Assembly (NCBI GenBank): GCA_032358165.1
Contig: JAALGY010000020.1
Location: 496,001-560,000, forward strand
Source of the DNA: Diplosphaera chodatii
Lineage: Eukaryota > Chlorophyta > Trebouxiophyceae > Prasiolales > Stichococcaceae
DNA length: 64,000 nucleotides
Direction: 5' to 3'
Below are positions 47,001-57,200 of this stretch, piece by piece. The notes under the pieces are model-generated. The model did no database searches, was not told where the DNA came from, and saw only the letters and a program-made list of their open reading frames with translations. The stretch's first letter is position 1. Each line of letters starts with the position of its first letter. The position numbers were made by a program, and so were the translations under genes.

Positions 47001-48243
47001 CCCTGTGCCTGCTGGGGCCATGGCGCAGATGAGCTGCTGCGGCGCTGGTAGCCCTGCTGCCAGGCGTTGGGGTCAGCGCCAGCTGTGGACGCAACTGTTA
47101 GGCCAGGCTCTGGCTCAGGGCTGGTGCCTCTGAATGACGGACTGCCGCCCTGTAGCAGCAATGCAAGGACGTTTCTGCACTTGCTCTGTGACATGCTTGT
47201 CGAGGGCGCCCTTGCCCTGTGACTGCATTCTGAGAACCAAAACACATGACAACCGGCATCGAACAAGTTTAACGATGGATGGTCGATGGTGGCTGCCCTT
47301 GCGTCCAATTCTCAAACTCAACCACACAACGCACACGTACAGAGGCCCTAGCATGGCCATCAGTAACACACCAAAGCCTCTGCCTATGATGCCTGCCCAA
47401 ACTGTATCTCGTGCTTCTGCGCACCATGCTGGACGCTCTACCCAAGGGCGAGGCAGAGGGGCTCCTCTCAGCGCCGCCGATGCTGCCCTGGCTCCCGGCT
47501 CTGCTGGAGCGAGTCCTGGACAGAGTCGGCCAGAACTCAAGGTCCTGCTCCTGCTGCTGCTGCTGCTGCCCGTGCTGTGGCATGGTGGCAGCCTGCAGCA
47601 CATGGCGAGGCACCATGGTTGTCAATGGAAGTATTGATGAGCTGCATGCAGCTTTGCGGGTCATGTTTGTACATGAAGCTGAAGTGCTTGCAACCATTGC
47701 TGATGTGCGTGTACATTGCCGGTGTACCAGGTCTTCTGACGATGTCCTGTCGCTGCTGCCTCCAAGTGCCGCTGCAACGAAGTCCTTGACAGTGACCATC
47801 ACGCCGCCGCTGCTGCGGGTGATGCTGCCAGATGGCGACACCGAACGCTGCCTGCCAGGTCGCTGCTCGGCAGCCATAGCCGGCCAAGGCACCTGCCTGC
47901 CACAGGTGTCCACGGTGGGCATGGGACGGTCCATAGCAGTGAGGACAAGGCCAGTCTTGGCAGTAAACCTTGCCCGACGTCAGCCAAGTCGACCACTTTG
48001 AATCGCGTTGCAAGATGCAGCTGGTGTCTGGAGTCCACCAGGGAAACAGAGCTGTGCATCGGTGCGAGACCGGCTGGTGTGAGTGGGCCTTGGAACAGTC
48101 AGGTCCTGGCGGCCCGGTCCAACGTTGACTGCTCGTGATGTGACGCAACGCGCGAATGGGCACGTAGGACGGGCGGGACATACGCCGTCGAAAGCACGCT
48201 CATCAGGACCAAAGACCCACCTTTCAATCTGCCCCGCCGCCAA
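41058..48243 (-). CDS. Long Ser/Ala-rich protein with C-terminal PLAC8 domain (5' end uncertain)
   Basis: The 3' exons are firm: one ending 42224 (CWSAQLR), 42041-41933 (TALRRKYGLPQACPLLP, DDCCVHLCC, AAAARQ), 41578-41450 (ELLEMAVRGADG ... AARAEELK) and 41210-41058. The Y/W-x-x-x-LR-x-KY then DC-x-VH-xx-C pattern is the PLAC8/Cys-rich domain found in plant FW2.2, PCR and MCA proteins, which are membrane-associated and linked to metal or Ca2+ transport. Upstream, many open segments to about 48.2 kb are Ser/Arg/Pro-rich and probably disordered (for example 46,033-45,540; 47,300-46,805; 47,975-47,700). The canonical CCxxxxCPC half of PLAC8 was not clearly found, so the domain may be divergent. 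Two genes rather than one remain possible in this 7-kb span. Confidence 0.55.
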
Positions 48244-48716
48244 TTACTGCAGCGGCGGGTGCGTGGCAGCCCTGCTTGCCGCTACGCCGCCCGTGCGCAA
48301 CGGCAGCGAGCTGAGCTCAGCAGTGGCAGACGGTCAGCTTATGGGCGTCTCAGGTGGCAACACAGCTGCAAGGACAGACATTTTGGCACAAATGCAGCAG
48401 TCAGCAGTTCAACCAATGCACCGCTGATGAGACAGGTTGTTGCCATGTGTCCCAGATAGACATGTGGTCCATTGCCCTTCAAATGTACAGTCCATCAGGC
48501 ACCTCATGCCTGTGCGAAAAGCTTGCAGCATGCAGCCTGCTAAGCCATGTCAATCTATCGTGCAGCCCACCACATGTTTGCACACACATGTCGTCGTCCG
48601 CCCAGCCCATACGTCGTCACCAGAACGAGCAGAAATCCCCAACAAGGATTGTGTTTGTTCTCTGCTTCCTCAGGCACGGCATGCCAGCATTGCAGGCCCA
48701 GCCCCGCAAGGCACAT
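48244..48716. other. Intergenic, PLAC8 gene promoter / CRM gene 3' side
   Basis: Both flanking genes run on the minus strand. No supported exon was found. Confidence 0.4.
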
Positions 48717-50334
48717 CTACGCAGGCTGCCGAGCAGCAGATTCGCTCATCCGTCGGCACTGTGAAGTCAGCCAGGCTGACCGGTTGCGCACTCCCCGCAG
48801 CCGCACTTTTGTGCAGTTGCCCAGCACAGCAAGCGCTGATTGCTCTGACAGCGCTGCCAATGCTCTGCACATAGATCATGGTTGTGGTGAGCATTCACAT
48901 GCAATGATCGGCTGGCTTATCAGGGCAGTGCAAGATCACACTTGGCCACATGGTCTCAGATGGTGATGCCTCCCCCTTGATATATATATAGATAGATATA
49001 TAGATAGATATATATATATAGATATATAGATAGAACACATCACAATGCCAAGTGAAACAGCCTCCACATACACAAGTCACTACTTACCTGAGGCTATGTG
49101 AATCGAAGTCGTTTGCTTCGACAACATGGCCACTGATGAGCGACTGCAATTTGGCTGTCACAGCGGCTGGCATCTGACCATTCTTCTGCTGCTCCTTTGC
49201 TGCCATCTGCATAGGCGATAATACTACTTCCGCAGGTGTTGAGAATGCACTGGTGATACACTTGTTGACAACCCCACAGCACTACTGAAGACGACATCAA
49301 GCGCATTAGTCGCAGGCTCGCCTTGCGCAGGGTTGCGGCCTCTGCTCTGTCGTTGGAGGTTGTTGCTATCGCCATGAGCTGATCTGTGTCACGCTGGGGT
49401 GCGCCGAGCAGCAGTGTGCGGCCTTTCACCTGGACCAGTGTGCCGCCTGCGACAAGCACAGCAAACTTGACGCTGGCCTTTCTGACACTTTCATAGCGTA
49501 CGTAGCGCCAAAGCACGTCTGACTGACGCGGTCGAAGAGAAGATGAAGCAGCATGGCCAGGTGTTTGACGAATTGACATGCTGCCACACCTGTGCCGTCA
49601 GCCAGATCTCGTCCGACGGCATGTACATCAGAGTTCACGGCGTTGAGCTGCACCTTGACAAGCCCGTGCGCAGCAAGCAACTCGCCTAGCGAAGACACAT
49701 GGCTCCCCTGTGAACCGACGTGGGAAGCTTGACGCAATAAGGGAACGGTGAAGTGACCAGCAGAAGCACAGCGCATGCAGTCATCGTTCAGCAAACGGTA
49801 AGCAATGTGACGTGCCATCAGTGTCCACTCCCACCTGCACGCCAGACTTGCCAATGCGCAGCAGCGGCCGCGGCACAGAGTCCCACAACGTACGTGTGAC
49901 ATGCTGCGGCAGCTGTGGCTCTGCTGCTGAGGTCTCTGGCGGCATCACGCTGGCAGATCCGCCTAAGAACGGCGCAGTGTCCAGCTCTGCCTCTGCAATC
50001 ATCAAGCGGAGTTGCTGGCTGAGCCTCTTCACCGTCTATGCAGAGGATGCAATAGATGCTCTGTTATGACGATGCACTCTTTCTCATGCAGGAACTTCAG
50101 TGTTGCTTGGTGCGCACCAGACGGGCCCGCCAGTAAGACTGCGGAGAGCTGCTGCCGCGCCAGAGTATCAACGGCAAATCTACCCTTGGACCAGCCAGAG
50201 AGTTTATATGCCTGCTGCGCAGGAAGGTGCCCCACGAGCGCTCTGCTCTGGCCGCCATGCCTTCCGAGAGGGTCAGCCACAGGCCTGCACACGCAGCATT
50301 TGCCTCCGCTTGCCATCTGCAGCAAAGCCTCCAT
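48717..50334 (-). CDS. Single CRM (CRS1-YhbY) domain RNA-binding protein (328 aa)
   Basis: Six minus-strand exons sum to 987 nt in frame: 50334-50078, 50018-49835, 49707-49590, 49446-49286, 49206-49088 and 48864-48717. The CRM fold is split over exons 2-4: PRPLLRIGKSGVQ (the GxxG-like loop region), LGELLAAHGLVKVQLNAV, HAVGRDLADGTG, and GGTLVQVKGRTLLLGAPQR, corresponding to the LIKV ... VQxIGxxxLLYR end of YhbY. CRM domains bind RNA in pre-ribosomes and organelle group II introns. The N-terminus has no obvious strong transit peptide; an upstream in-frame ATG at 50466 exists. A Lys/Gln-rich stretch follows (MAAKEQQKNGQM) and the C-terminus is basic. It is divergent from the uL18 gene, about 130 bp between starts. 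Confidence 0.85.
48979..49036. repeat. AT-rich TA/GATA microsatellite
   Basis: About 55 bp of TATATA interspersed with GATAGATA units, in the last intron of the CRM gene. It is by far the most AT-rich stretch of the window. Confidence 0.9.
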
Positions 50335-50464
50335 GTTTCTCAATTGCTTTCGCGGTGCAATTCTTGTCGCAATTGCAGAGGGCGAAATGAGGCAGTTCTC
50401 CTGTCTGACAGCATGATGGAGTGCACTGAGCGCAAGACGCCCTGCACAATTTCTGCATACACAC

Positions 50465-51090
50465 ATGCGGGACTTGCAGTTACTGCTGTTTCACATCTTC
50501 ACTCATACGTACGTAGTCGCAGGTCTGGTTGTTGACCTAAGTGGTCTGCCAGACACCCACCTGCGGCCAGCGCTTGAGAACAGCTTCACCAACTGGTGGA
50601 CGTCGTGCCCGCAGATGTCTGCTGCGGCCACCAAGCTTCACCATCTAAAGCTGTTCTTCTCGAATCAGTACTGCCGCGCCCAGATACTGCGCGTCACTGA
50701 CAACCATATTGTCGCCGACGCCTGCACCTGGGAACCGGAATTGAAGAAGGCGCTGCGGTCCACAGCCGACAAGGCGCGCAACAGTATGACCGGTGTCGGG
50801 GACCATGTGACGCACCTCCCAGCATAGCGTTGTGTCCGCTGTCATGCATTGCATAGTCATTGCTGGGCCTGCTGCCATGTCGCCATACCTACATGCAGCT
50901 GACATATGCGTGTGCGTGCGTCTCGTTCATTCAGGAGGCAGCAGCCAAGGTCGGCGAGCTCATTGCCGAACGTGCAGCCAGCAGCAACGTCACTGCGGTG
51001 CATTGGGCGCGCAAGCAAGGGCAACGTTACCACGGAAAGATTGCAGCCTTGCTGCAGTCGATGCAGGCGGCAGGGCTGCCCCTGCACTGA
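50465..51090 (+). CDS. uL18-family (ribosomal protein L18-like) protein (about 155 aa)
   Basis: The first segment, up to 50783, contains KLHHLKLFFSNQYCRAQILR and DNHIVADACTWEPELKKAL. Joined in phase to 50942-51090, it gives AKVGELIAERAASSNVTAVH then YHGKIAALLQSMQAAGLPL and TGA. This is the strand-helix-strand-helix order of uL18: HIVA, GELIAERA, YHGKI..L...AGL. Algae and plants have several organelle or nuclear uL18-like proteins of this size. The ATG at 50465 is simply the first in frame. The sequence before 50523 looks like an intron end (GTAGTCGCAG), so a true 5' exon may be missing. Residues normally contacting 5S rRNA cannot be judged. The next gene's ATG follows 9 bp after the stop. Confidence 0.7.
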
Positions 51091-51099
51091 CACACCACC

Positions 51100-53581
51100 A
51101 TGTCGCGCCACAGCGCACCGCCAGTGAGCCTCTAGCTTTCTCAGCATTGAAGGAGGCGGACCACCGCCCCTCATGTGCACGGCCAGACAAGCGTCATACA
51201 TGCTGCTCATCAGCGGCCATGTGCTCCAGGTCCTCAGTTGTGCTCCTCTGCACGCAGGTGTGCAAGTTCTACGTGCAGGGGCGCTGCCTTGCAGGCGACC
51301 GCTGCCGCTATGCCCACCCTGCAGCGGCACTGTCTCGTGTGGAGCTGAACCAGGTCAACGGCAAGAACGCCAGTCAGCAGGTACCTGCGCTGCACCTGTC
51401 CTGATGGCTGCTCCTTATGCACCAGTTCCTGTGGGGTTTATTGTGATGGGTGGCAAGGGGAATTCGATTTGCTATCGAAAGTTGATCATCCCTCTGCAGA
51501 ATGGCAGCCGTCGGCTGCTGGTACCTCCACCGCCGCCAGCTGCTTCAGGGCAGCACGACAGCTCTGCTACCAGCAGCAATAGCTCCGCCAAGCAGCAATT
51601 GGGAGGTGCAGCTCCAGGCAACAGCAGAGAGACTGGCACCCGGCCAGCCGCCACAGCAGACATGCCCCCGCAGCGGCAAGCATGGGGTGGCAACTCCGCA
51701 GCAGCATTGGCAGGCCAGCAGGCCCCGCAGCAGCAGCCAGCAAAGCAGGCGGCCCTGGCGTATGACGCAGCCGACTTCGTGCCTGCACCATCAGCAGGGA
51801 AGACTGATGGTGGCCAGTGGCAGGGTGGGGACTATGCAGAGGAGTACCAGCAAGACTGGCCGCAGTATGGCAGCTACGCAGAAGAGCAGGGGCACAGCAA
51901 CGAGGCAGAGCAGGCGTGGTACCAGCCAGAGGATGGAGGGGACTATGGCCAGGGTGGCGAGTGGAGTCCACAGGCTGAGCCGGGGCAGTGGCAGGGCGAA
52001 GGCAGCCCTGACGCAGATGAGGAGGAGGCCCTGCAGCAGCAGCTGAGCGGCCTTCATGTGGATGAGCCGCCGGCTGGCGACCAGGGCAGCGAGTGGCTGC
52101 TGATGTGCGAGGTGCGCGCCTGGCCCCTGGCCTTGGCCATCAGCAACCATGTCTGGGCAAAACGCAACCATGCTAGACGGTGTGATGTGCAGCAGAGGAA
52201 AACCCTGCCTTACATGCACATTCTACGTGTCTTCTCTACTGCGGCATGTTGCCGGATGCCACCTGGTGTGGCCCTGCTGCAGATCTGCGGCAAGTTTGTG
52301 CTGGATGCCGAGGACGATGAGCAGTGTGCAGAGCACCTGCAGCAGTGCAGCGCACGGCATGAACGCGTCGCAGCCCGCCACGCCTCCGCCAATATCGAGG
52401 TGCGACCGCATTGACCCTCAGGTCTTGGCTCCCACATGTTCCACAGCCCCAGGCATGGTGGACATCATGTGCAGTGTTGCACCTGACACACCACCCGCTC
52501 GTGCAGTAGCGGCTGGTTACCCCATGATTGCACGTGTTCGAGAGTGCTCGTAGTTGATTCTGGCGGTGCCTGACCCATGGAGCTTCTGCTCCTCCGCAGT
52601 GTGGGATCTGCCTGGAGCTGGTGATGGGGCAGCAGCCGCCGAGCGCACGGAAGTTCGGGCTGCTGGCGTGCGAGCACGCTTTCTGCCTGCGCTGCATCCG
52701 CTCCTGGCGGGGCACCGGCGACAGCGATGCCACCACCGAGACCGTGAGCTCCTCACCCAGACTGCTATGCCGTGCTGCGCAGAAGCAGTGACTGATGCAA
52801 GCCTATATGAGTAGTAGCCCCTGGGAGCATTGCTGCTCTTGTGACAATGCTCTTGTGACAATGGCAGTGCTGCACAAACTTGCATATGTCATGAGCTAGT
52901 GTGGCGGCACTGGATTCCCAGCGGCCGTGCAAACATTCCGTGCAAATCTTGTGGTGTCAGAGCGATATCATTGCCTGCAAACCCAATGCATTGCGCCACC
53001 CACCCGCTGTATTCTGACATTCTGATGCTGGTGCACCTGCCAGACATGCAGCACTCTTTGAAGCAAGAAGACTTTGGCTTGACGGCCCAGTACGAGCCAC
53101 GCTCAAGATATACGCGGTACCTGCAGGCACGCACCTGCCCGCTGTGCCGAGCCCGCAGTCACTTCGTGACACCGTCAGCCGTGTGGCCCACGTCGCAGCA
53201 GCAGAAAGACGACATCATCAACGGCTACAAGAACCACCTGGCCTCGATCGACTGCCGCAACTTCAATTTCGGTGCATGACAGCCAAGCACGAACGATATA
53301 GGGCATGTGTTTGTCAGTGAATTCCATAGAAGTCCAAGCTTTTCTACAGGGGCGTCACAGTTTCCTGCGCTTTGCATGCTTGATCCTCACTGCTGCTGTA
53401 TGTTGCAGGCAACGGTAGCTGCCCTTTTGGCAGCTCTTGCTTCTACAGGCATGCGTACCCTGATGGCACCCTGTGGCAGCCCTCGCTTCGCAAGGTGGGT
53501 GATGCCGAGGGCGGGGTGCGAGTTGTGGCGCCAGTGCGGCTATCAGCCTTTCTAGAAACGTCACCAGCGTTGCAGCGTTAA
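51100..53581 (+). CDS. Makorin-type RING E3 ubiquitin ligase with CCCH fingers (445 aa)
   Basis: Seven exons sum to 1338 nt in frame: 51100-51123, 51258-51380, 51500-52111, 52283-52399, 52600-52743, 53127-53271 and 53409-53581. After MSRHSAPP comes one CCCH finger ([19 protein letters not shown]). A ~200-residue Gln/Gly/Ala/acidic low-complexity region follows, with YAEE repeats. A Cys/His segment leads into a RING (CGICLE ... [16 protein letters not shown] ... CPLCRARS), which is followed by a second CCCH finger split by the last intron (C-x9-C-x5-C-x3-[14 protein letters not shown]). CCCH-RING-CCCH is the makorin signature. Makorins bind RNA and ubiquitinate proteins. Most have two N-terminal CCCH fingers; only one is seen here. 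Confidence 0.93.
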
Positions 53582-54266
53582 TGTTTTGCAGCTTTGCGGC
53601 GCACAAAAGCAGTCATTGGCGCAGTGCAACCGCAGCCATGCATGTTGCTAGCTGAAGCTGAGATCTTATCTTTGTGCATGTGGATACCAGCATGCTGTGA
53701 ACGAAGCCAGTCAGATGCCGTGCATAGGGCTTAGATTGCATCACACTCCTATGCAGTGTGTTCAAGCAACGATAGCTCTGCAATAAATCATTGCAAGTAC
53801 AACCGAGCACAGCCTGCAGCAACAAGCTGTCATCAGGTGCATCATGCTGCAGCACAAATGCATACCCATGCAAACCCGAATGCAAACAGAGGGTTGACAT
53901 CCCCCAATAAATTTCAATCGACCAATGAACCCCAACTCGAGTGCACAGTTACAGAGTACAGTTTTGAGGGTTTCTGGCTATGTCTGGCTGCTTCCGGCAT
54001 GCGTTCAATCACAGTCGGCCGTGCCGCTGCAGGGCGCAGCCACGTGTGCCGGCTGCCGCGATGGGTCAGAAGTAGCTGAGCCATCGCCAATAGGCCCAGC
54101 CTGTGTAGCATATTGCCTCACACCTGGACCTTCGGGTTGCTGCGCCGCCGCAGCGAGTCGTCTTCCGGCCTGGCGAGAGCAGCAGGGAAGCATCTGAGGC
54201 AGGGACGCAAGCGAACTATAACAGCATCACTGTGTAGCTCATGACACCGGCACACGCGATGCCGAC
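53582..54266. other. Convergent intergenic region
   Basis: It lies between the makorin and AZG stops. Short ORFs on both strands lack motifs. Confidence 0.5.
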
Positions 54267-57200
54267 TCACATGGGGGGCGTCATGTCGTTGTCAGACGAC
54301 GAGTCGGAGCGGCCCCCCTCCACATCCTTGGCGACGGGCACCACATTGTGCGTCTTCGAATCGTACACCGTCGGCTGCGCGACATGGCCGTTGACCGATG
54401 CGTTCTTGGCGTAGACGTTGCGGCCCGCCTTGTCCTACACATGCCAGCACAGTCCATGTTCTTGGTCGGTTGTAGAGGAGGCGTCGGAGGTCTTTGCAGC
54501 CTCGATGCTGATGACGTCTAGACCTCTGGCATGACCATGCAGATTGGAGTGCTGCAACTTCTGACTCCGGCCTGATGGTCGATGGCCTTTCCGATGGTTG
54601 CAATGTGTAGTACCCAGTCCCTCGGGTATTATCGAACACCTTAGAAATTGACCTCGTTTGCAGCCGCGACGAACGGATCGAGGCAGTCTGCCTGTCCAAA
54701 TATGCTGCATGTGAGCTAAACTTGAAGATTCAGGGGGTAGTCGCTGCCAAGATGGGCGAGCGCGGACACGGCGCGCTTAGTCGCTGACCCCCTTCGAAGC
54801 ACGTGATTTCGTGCAAGGGTATTATGGAACAGGCCGTCGTTCGGCCTTCACACCGCGATTAAGAGCAGATGGCTTGATGCAACGTCATCCGGCACTTCAA
54901 CCGAGATTGCTTGAGAGCGGGCTTGGCAGAATGCGCGGCCTTGATCGGCGTCGGGCGCCAAAAAGAGTGCACCAGCACACATCAGGAGCAGTGCTTGAAA
55001 CATGGGATGTGGACCCCGCGCGACCCACAAGAGCATTCAACATAGCTAACACACATGCAGCGAAGGAACGGGGCTGTGGGGAATGCCCTTATATCAAATT
55101 GAGCAAGGTGTTAGCTAGCCATCCTCACTGCAGCACGGCTGCTGCCTCGAAACCGCCCTACACGATGCGCAACGCGGCTTGCAAGCCCTCCTGAACTCAC
55201 AAACGACGGCTTGAGAGGGTCGCACAGCACGGGCACCGCTTGACAACATGATTGCTGCCTGCTAGCGACTGCCAGGGGGTGCCGTTCCTGGCCCGTCAAG
55301 CGCAGCCTGGGAACAGCTCACCCCAGCACATAGTAGGAGCATGAAGCTGTCAAAAGCTTATGTTCTGACTTTGAGCCCCAACGCGCGGCTATTCAGCGAG
55401 AGACGCCCCGTGTTCCATAATACCCCCTGTTCCATAATACCCGAGGGACTGGGTATGCATATCTGAAACGTTTCGAGATGCAAACTTGCCTCTTCATCCA
55501 GCAAAATCTCCGAGGGGCCTATGAGGGGCACGCCCTTCTTGGTCAGCCAGTCGAACGCCCAGCCGATGCCATTCAGCAGGATGTATGTCACAATTCCGCC
55601 GATAAAGCCTGCAGGACGTGCACAAGGGCACTGTGTGTGACTGCTGTACTCATGTTGCAGGGTGAGCTGCGCTTTGTATGCACGCCTGGCTGCCATATCG
55701 CCCAAGTCCTGTGTGTGTAGCAGCATCGGCTGCTGATGTAGAAGGAAGAGAACACCCACCATATGCAATGGAGTAGGTGAGCGGCATCAGGGCAATGGTG
55801 ACGAATGCGGGCACCGCCTCGGACACCAGGTCCCACCGAATCTGCAGCAGGACAACCGTCATCACTCGTATGGCAGTGAGCCATCCAGTCTGTTTGGCAC
55901 AACACCAGCGCGATGGACAGAATGCTCTTGATACCCTGAAGCATCTCGTGCAAATTGGTCTTTGGATTGGTTCTTGATCGCTGAATGCATCCTTGCCTCA
56001 AGTCATGTTGCAGAACGACTCTGAATCTTGACCTCACCTTGACAATGTTGCCAACCATCATTGCTCCCACTGTGATGAGCGCTGGGCCAACGGCATATGG
56101 CGGGATGGAAGCCAGGATCGGTGTGAAAAACAGCGAAACGAAGAACAGGAAGGACGTCACGATGGCCGTCACACCGCTGCGGCCACCTGCACGTGCAGTG
56201 CTCACACGTCAGCGTCTTCTTTCACGGTGCAGACCTGTTGAGGAGCGTGACTAGGCACCCGGGTCGCTGCAAGTGGGAGAGCTCCATGCATGCAGGTGCA
56301 CAAATGCTGTGCAGCGTGCAACTCAAGCAAGCAGGTGGAGCGAGCTCACCCTCGCGGATGCCGGAGGCAGACTCCACGAACACCGTGCAGGGTGAGGACC
56401 CCAGCAGCGACGAGACCACGATGGCTGCGCCATCAGAGCTGCGGGGACAAGCAGATTTTAGCAGTCAGCACATCAACATGGGAGGAAGTCACTGTTAATG
56501 TAGTTTGCAGGTGCACAGTGCGAGTCGTTGGTGCATCAAGACAACACCAACAGCGTTCAACATCAGGCGGACGGCTGCACCTGAAGGCAAACATGGAGCG
56601 CGGCCATGTCTTGTTGGGCTTGATGAAGCCGGGGACGTACGTGTTCACAAAGTTGGCCTGTGAGGCAGCAGCAGGCACTCATGGTCAGGCAATCACTGGG
56701 TGCACTAAAGCAGGCAGCATGTGCTTAGACAAGGTCCAAAACGCTTCCACAGCATGTCAGGCACAGCAGCGTTGTGAGCTAGGGGCTTGCCATGGAGAAC
56801 AGGGTCCCAGTGGCATCCAAGAAATCAACATATAGGAACGTGATCAGCGCCTGCAACGCAACACAGCAGATATGCGTCACACTGCATGGCCTGCATTTCG
56901 CATGCACCTAGCATCAGCATGCTTACTATCAGTGCATCCTTGATAAAGCGGCAGACAGCCGTTGTGATGCACACAGAGGCGCAGTGGCACACACCAGCCA
57001 GGCCTGCCCGTCTGCCAGGCCGCCGAAATCCAGCTTGCCGGCCGTGAAGGAGGCGTTGGGGGCCGCCACCACCTGCATCATAGGGTGAGACGCGATCTGG
57101 TGGACTGCACCCGAGCTTGCTTCGAGCAGCATTGGTGTATCGCATCGTGGCCCATGTGCTTGTCTGCTGTGTCATGCACTTTGACCCATCGTGATAGCCA

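Noticed and set aside
48470..48510. Plus-strand DMWSIALQMYS, resembling a protein-kinase subdomain IX
   Set aside because: No other kinase motifs on that strand. It lies between two well-supported minus-strand genes.
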